Below are positions 60,339 through 64,000 of a stretch of 64,000 nt of DNA, piece after piece. Each line of letters starts with the position of its first letter. Within the stretch, counting starts at the first letter, position 1. A model generated the notes under the pieces. That model searched no databases and was not told the DNA's origin. It was given only the letters and a program-made list of their open reading frames with translations. This DNA is from Mycolicibacter terrae (GTDB lineage Bacteria > Actinomycetota > Actinomycetes > Mycobacteriales > Mycobacteriaceae), in NCBI RefSeq assembly GCF_010727125.1, contig NZ_AP022564.1, positions 4,154,001-4,218,000 on the forward strand, in the 5' to 3' direction. The position numbers and the translations under genes were made by a program.

Positions 60339-61937
60339 GTGAGCACCCCGACACCGGCTAAAGTCGCGTTTCCGGCACGATGCGCGGTCAGCGTCGCCTA
60401 TGACAAACACCTCGTCTCGCAGGTCTTTCCTGCCGGGATTCCGGTCGAAGAATTCTTCGAAGGAATGGTCGAGCTACTCGACGAGGATTTGAAACACCAC
60501 GGGTTCGACGGCGTCGCCCTTCCGCCGGGAAGTTACGAGCTGCATAAAGTCAACGGGGTGCGGTTGGACATCACCCGCAGCCTCGATGACCTCGGTGTGC
60601 AGGACGGTGACACCCTGGTCCTGGTGCCGGTGGTCGGCGGTGACTCGTTCGAGCCGCAATATGAGTCGCTGTCGAGTGCGCTGGCTGCAACGGCCCGCCG
60701 GCTCGGCGCCCAACCCGAGATTCAGTGCTCCGAGTGCGGCCACAAGGCCGACGAGCAGACCGTCACCCGACTGCTCAATGTCAAGGTTGACCGGATGTTC
60801 GCGCCGGTCACGGCGGTGACCGCGGCGCACACCGCGATCGGCCTGCTGGCGATGGCGGTTCTGGTGCTCCTCGGGTTGGCGGTGCGTGCCCGCACGTTCA
60901 GTGACAGTTGGCCGCCTGCAGTGGTTCTGGCCGGTCTCGGCGGCCTGCTGACGCTGGGCGCCGCGGTGGTCCGACGGAGCTGGCCCGCGCGCGCCGACTT
61001 GTTCAGCGGATTCGGCTGGCTGGCGGTGATCGCGCTCTCCGGCGCGGCGCTGTGCGCGGCCCCCGGATCGCTGGGCGCGCCTCACCTGTTGATCGGGGTG
61101 ACGGTTCTGGCGATGGGCGCGATCGCGCTCAGCGTCCTGCTGCGTTCGCAGGCCGCGGTGGCCACCGCGGTCGTCACCGCAAGCGGAATCGGCGGGGCGG
61201 TGGCGGCGGTGCGGATGTGGCATCCGGTGTCCGCCCAGGTGATCGGTATCTGCATGCTGCTCGGCCTGCTGATGCTGGTGCGCATGTCGCCGACGATCGC
61301 GCTGTGGGTGGCGCGGGTGCGGCCACCGTATTTCGGCTCGATCACCGGGCGGGACCTGTTCGCTCGCCGCGCCAACATGCCGATCGACACCGTCTCCCCC
61401 GTCGCCCCCGAGGACGGCGAGGACGACGAGGACGACCTGGTCGACATCTCGGCGCGGGGGGCGGCGATCGCGGCGTCGGCGCGGCTGATCAACGCGGTAC
61501 AGGTCGGTATGTGTGTGGCGATCGCGGCGGCGCTGCCGATCGCGGTGTGGATGGTGCTGGCACCGGCCTCGACCCACCAGCGCGGCGCGGTGGCATTGTG
61601 CGGGCTGGTGGCCGGGCTGTTCATCACCCAGGGCCGCGGGTTCGCCGGCCGGGTGCAGGCAATCGCCCTGGTCGGCGGCGCGTGTGCCGCGGTGCTGGTC
61701 GGGATCACCAAGTACGCCCTGGCGGCTCCCGGTTACACCGCCGGCGGTTTCCTATGGCCGGCCGCGGCGGTGGCGGTGTTCGCCGCGCTGGGCCTGGCCG
61801 CGGGTCTGCTGGTGCCCGAGACGAAGTTCGTCCCGTGGATTCGGCTGGCCGTCGAATGGCTGGAGGTGTTGGCCTTCATCGTGGTGGGGGTGCTCGGCGC
61901 CTGGCTGGGAGGGCTGTTCGTGTGGGTGCGCAACTGA
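60339..61937 (+). CDS. eccD2: ESX-2 membrane channel component EccD2
   Basis: 532 residues from GTG 60339. An N-terminal ubiquitin-like domain of about 110 residues (KVAFPARCAVSVAYDKHLV shortened) is followed by about eleven transmembrane helices from residue 165 on. Slightly longer than M. tuberculosis EccD2 (509). Two EccD copies per protomer form the membrane vestibule. The acidic loop EDGEDDEDDLVDIS lies near residue 353. It overlaps mycP2 by 16 bp. Confidence 0.93.
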   Translation: MSTPTPAKVAFPARCAVSVAYDKHLVSQVFPAGIPVEEFFEGMVELLDEDLKHHGFDGVALPPGSYELHKVNGVRLDITRSLDDLGVQDGDTLVLVPVVGGDSFEPQYESLSSALAATARRLGAQPEIQCSECGHKADEQTVTRLLNVKVDRMFAPVTAVTAAHTAIGLLAMAVLVLLGLAVRARTFSDSWPPAVVLAGLGGLLTLGAAVVRRSWPARADLFSGFGWLAVIALSGAALCAAPGSLGAPHLLIGVTVLAMGAIALSVLLRSQAAVATAVVTASGIGGAVAAVRMWHPVSAQVIGICMLLGLLMLVRMSPTIALWVARVRPPYFGSITGRDLFARRANMPIDTVSPVAPEDGEDDEDDLVDISARGAAIAASARLINAVQVGMCVAIAAALPIAVWMVLAPASTHQRGAVALCGLVAGLFITQGRGFAGRVQAIALVGGACAAVLVGITKYALAAPGYTAGGFLWPAAAVAVFAALGLAAGLLVPETKFVPWIRLAVEWLEVLAFIVVGVLGAWLGGLFVWVRN

Positions 61938-63604
61938 GTCGGCTGCGCACCCGGGCCGTCGCGCTGACCGCCGTGGTGCTGCTGGCCGGCCTCGCCGACG
62001 TCCCCCCGATGGCCAGGGCGATCGAGCCCCCGTCGGTGGATCCCGCAATGGCGCCGCCCGACGGGCCGCCCGGCCCCGATCAGCCGATGCGCCGCTCGAA
62101 CTCCTGCAGCGTCCCGATCACGGTCAGCAACCCCGACGTGGCACAGCTCGCCCCCGGATTCGACATGCTGGGTATCGCCACGGCGTGGCAGTACTCCACC
62201 GGCAACGGGGTTCCAGTAGCGGTCATCGACACCGGCGTCACACCGAATCCGCGGTTGCCTGCGGTCGCCGGCGGCGACTACATCATGGGCGGAGCCGAGG
62301 GCCTGGGCGGACTGCAGGACTGCGACGCCCACGGCACCATCGCCGCGTCGATCATCGCCGCGGCCCCGCAGGGTGTGCTGCCGATGCCCCGGCCGATGCC
62401 GGAGGTTCCCGCCTTCCCGGCACCGGCCGGCCCGCCGCCGAGCATCGGCGAACCGCCGCCGCCGGCTGACCTTCCCGGCCCGCCGGCGCCTCCCCCGGCG
62501 CCGGTTCCGGTGACGATCACCCAGACCGCGCCACCGCCGCCCCCGCCACCTCCGCCCCCGCCGGAAGAGGGCCTTATGGCGCCGGCCTCGGGTCCGCCGG
62601 ACCCGCAGACCGAGGACGAACCCGCGGTCCCGCCGCCCCCGCCGGGCGCCCCGGACGGTGTCGTCGGAGTCGCCCCGCACGCCAGGATCATCTCGATCCG
62701 CCAGTCCTCGCGGGCCTTCGAGCCGGTCAACCCGCAACGGTTCGGCTACGACGACGAGCGGATCAAAGCCGGCACGCTGGCCACGCTGGCCCGAGCCGTC
62801 GTCCACGCGGCCGACATGGGCGCCAAGGTGATCAACATTTCGGTGACCTCGTGTGTCTCGGTGGCGGCCGGGCTCGACCAGCGGGCCCTGGGGGCGGCGC
62901 TGTGGTACGCCTCGACCGTCAAGGACGCGGTGATCGTCACGGCCGCCGGCAACGTCGGCGAAGCCGGCTGCGCCAACAACCCGATGTTCGACCCGCTGAA
63001 CCCCGGCGACCCCCGCGACTGGAACCAGGTCAAGGTCATCTCCAGCCCATCCTGGTTCTCCGACTACGTGCTGTCGGTCGGCGGCGTGGACGCCACCGGA
63101 GCGCCGATCGACAAGAGCATGTCCGGGCCATGGGTGGGAGTGGCCGCGCCCGCCACCCACGTGATGGGGCTGTCCCCGCAGGGCGGCGGACCGGTCAACG
63201 CCTACCCCCCGATCCGGGCCGGCGAGAAGAACATGCCGTTCTGGGGAACCAGTTTCTCCGCGGCCTACGTCAGCGGGGTCGCCGCTCTGGTGCGGGCCAA
63301 ATATCCTCAGCTCACCGCGCACCAGGTCATCAACCGGATCGTGCAGACCGCGCACAATCCGCCCGCCGGGGTGGACAACCGGGTGGGCTACGGGTTGGTC
63401 GACCCGGTGGCGGCGCTGACGTTCAACGTGCCGCCGGGTGAGGCGGTGGCGCCGGGATCGCAGAGCCGCGTCATCACCCCGGCAGCCGCGCCGCCACCGC
63501 CGGATCATCGGGCCCGGACGGTTGCCCTCGGATTCCTCGGTGCGATCGCCGCCGCGGTGCTGGCCGCCGCCGTCACCGCGCGGATCCGAAGGGCCCTCAA
63601 ATGA
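61922..63604 (+). CDS. mycP2: Mycosin MycP2 (subtilisin-like protease)
   Basis: 560 residues from GTG 61922. A signal peptide covers about residues 12-32. The catalytic triad is Asp103 (VIDTGV), His137 (DAHGT) and Ser444 (GTSFSA), with Asn344 for the oxyanion hole. Residues 151-243 are a Pro-rich insertion with PPPPPPPPPP. A C-terminal transmembrane segment anchors it. MycP stabilises the ESX complex. The start overlaps eccD2. Confidence 0.93.
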   Translation: MGAQLSRLRTRAVALTAVVLLAGLADVPPMARAIEPPSVDPAMAPPDGPPGPDQPMRRSNSCSVPITVSNPDVAQLAPGFDMLGIATAWQYSTGNGVPVAVIDTGVTPNPRLPAVAGGDYIMGGAEGLGGLQDCDAHGTIAASIIAAAPQGVLPMPRPMPEVPAFPAPAGPPPSIGEPPPPADLPGPPAPPPAPVPVTITQTAPPPPPPPPPPPEEGLMAPASGPPDPQTEDEPAVPPPPPGAPDGVVGVAPHARIISIRQSSRAFEPVNPQRFGYDDERIKAGTLATLARAVVHAADMGAKVINISVTSCVSVAAGLDQRALGAALWYASTVKDAVIVTAAGNVGEAGCANNPMFDPLNPGDPRDWNQVKVISSPSWFSDYVLSVGGVDATGAPIDKSMSGPWVGVAAPATHVMGLSPQGGGPVNAYPPIRAGEKNMPFWGTSFSAAYVSGVAALVRAKYPQLTAHQVINRIVQTAHNPPAGVDNRVGYGLVDPVAALTFNVPPGEAVAPGSQSRVITPAAAPPPPDHRARTVALGFLGAIAAAVLAAAVTARIRRALK

Positions 63605-64000
63605 GTCAGGACCAGGTCCGGTTGACCGGGTTCAGCGCCTCGAGTAACCGGCGGCTGCTGTGCGCGGCGGCGATCACGCTGAGCGGTCTGGCGGGGTGGG
63701 CGCTGGGCGGTCTGGCCGGTGTCGCGGTGGCCGTGCCGCTCGCGGTGCTGCTGGTACTGGTGCCCTGGTGGGGCCAGCCGGCGTGGTCCTGGGCGGTGCT
63801 GCGGCTCCGGCGGCGGACGGCGGCCGACTGGTCCGACCCGATCACGGTGGCCAACAACCGCGCCGGGGGCGGGGTCCGCATTCAAGACGGCGTGGCGGTG
63901 GTGGCCGTTCACCTGCTGGGCAGGGCACACACCGCCACGGTCGCCACCGGATCGGTGAACGTGGAGACCGACAACGTCATCGACGTCGCCGCCCTGCTGC
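63601..64000 (+). CDS. eccE2: ESX-2 component EccE2, 3'-truncated by the window edge
   Basis: The first 133 residues are present, from ATG 63601 overlapping the mycP2 stop as ATGA. Two transmembrane segments (about 18-35 and 38-55) open the protein, then a soluble part with DWSDPITVANN and GVAVVAVHLLGR. This is the EccE pattern. It sits on the outside of the complex and supports MycP. Confidence 0.9.
   Translation, partial: MSQDQVRLTGFSASSNRRLLCAAAITLSGLAGWALGGLAGVAVAVPLAVLLVLVPWWGQPAWSWAVLRLRRRTAADWSDPITVANNRAGGGVRIQDGVAVVAVHLLGRAHTATVATGSVNVETDNVIDVAALL

Noticed and set aside
50155..64000. Assignment as ESX-5 (single-chain EccC, Pro-rich MycP loop) or ESX-3
   Set aside because: EsxC/EsxD sequence matches, the MinD-like gene between espG and eccD, and the absence of eccA before eccB fit ESX-2 and not ESX-3 or ESX-5.

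Overview
The window is high-GC mycobacterial DNA with very compact coding: start and stop codons overlap repeatedly (ATGA, TGATG) and several convergent genes share their last bases. It contains a PE/PPE pair, WXG100 proteins, EccB/C/D/E and MycP. The type VII locus matches ESX-2 of Mycobacterium tuberculosis, and much of the left half follows the M. tuberculosis order Rv0135c-Rv0153c. ESX-2 points to a slow-growing Mycobacterium or a close relative; the species cannot be named from the sequence alone.

Region 1 (1-11.7 kb) is a catabolic cluster. A seven-gene minus-strand run holds an unknown protein, a NIPSNAP-like protein, a P450, a medium-chain dehydrogenase, a HpcH/HpaI aldolase, an SDR and a Baeyer-Villiger-type monooxygenase. 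It is flanked by a DUF427 protein, two thioesterase-like proteins, an SMP-30 lactonase, a 5'-truncated zinc alcohol dehydrogenase and a TetR regulator. The string TTTGTAAAGT occurs in front of the regulator and in both divergent promoter regions, so the cluster is probably one regulon.

Region 2 (11.7-30.3 kb) holds an FAD-linked oxidase, a hydrolase, a TetR, an unrecognised 47-residue protein, PtpB, a PE-PPE-domain hydrolase with a Sec-type signal, SDR/ALDH/methyltransferase/TetR, a DNA glycosylase, a DUF427/epimerase/SnoaL operon behind a KstR-like palindrome, MsrA, and CYP138 with a divergent TetR. Two GGTAC-N6-GTACC sites lie between the last two.

Region 3 (30.3-41.5 kb) carries the desA3-type desaturase and its reductase, with a divergent TetR and DesT-like operators. 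It also has a DUF4185 protein (a family linked to D-arabinan hydrolysis), two tandem secreted phosphodiesterase-like proteins, nitronate monooxygenase, a GNAT, an M19 dipeptidase, an alpha/beta hydrolase and a VOC protein.

Region 4 (41.5-50.1 kb) is an accessory zone. An IS481-family element sits inside a membrane-protein gene, next to a decayed DUF4226-type gene. Then come a three-gene operon (membrane protein, Rv3899c/Rv3900c-like protein, EspJ-like protein) and, on the opposite strand, an intact DUF4226-DUF6973 protein coupled to a lipoprotein. The last pair looks like a polymorphic toxin with its immunity protein.

Region 5 (50.1-64.0 kb) is the ESX-2 core: eccB2, eccC2, PE, PPE, esxD, esxC, espG2, a MinD-like ATPase (Rv3888c type), eccD2, mycP2 and a truncated eccE2. 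eccA2 would lie beyond the right edge. No rRNA, tRNA or CRISPR array was seen.
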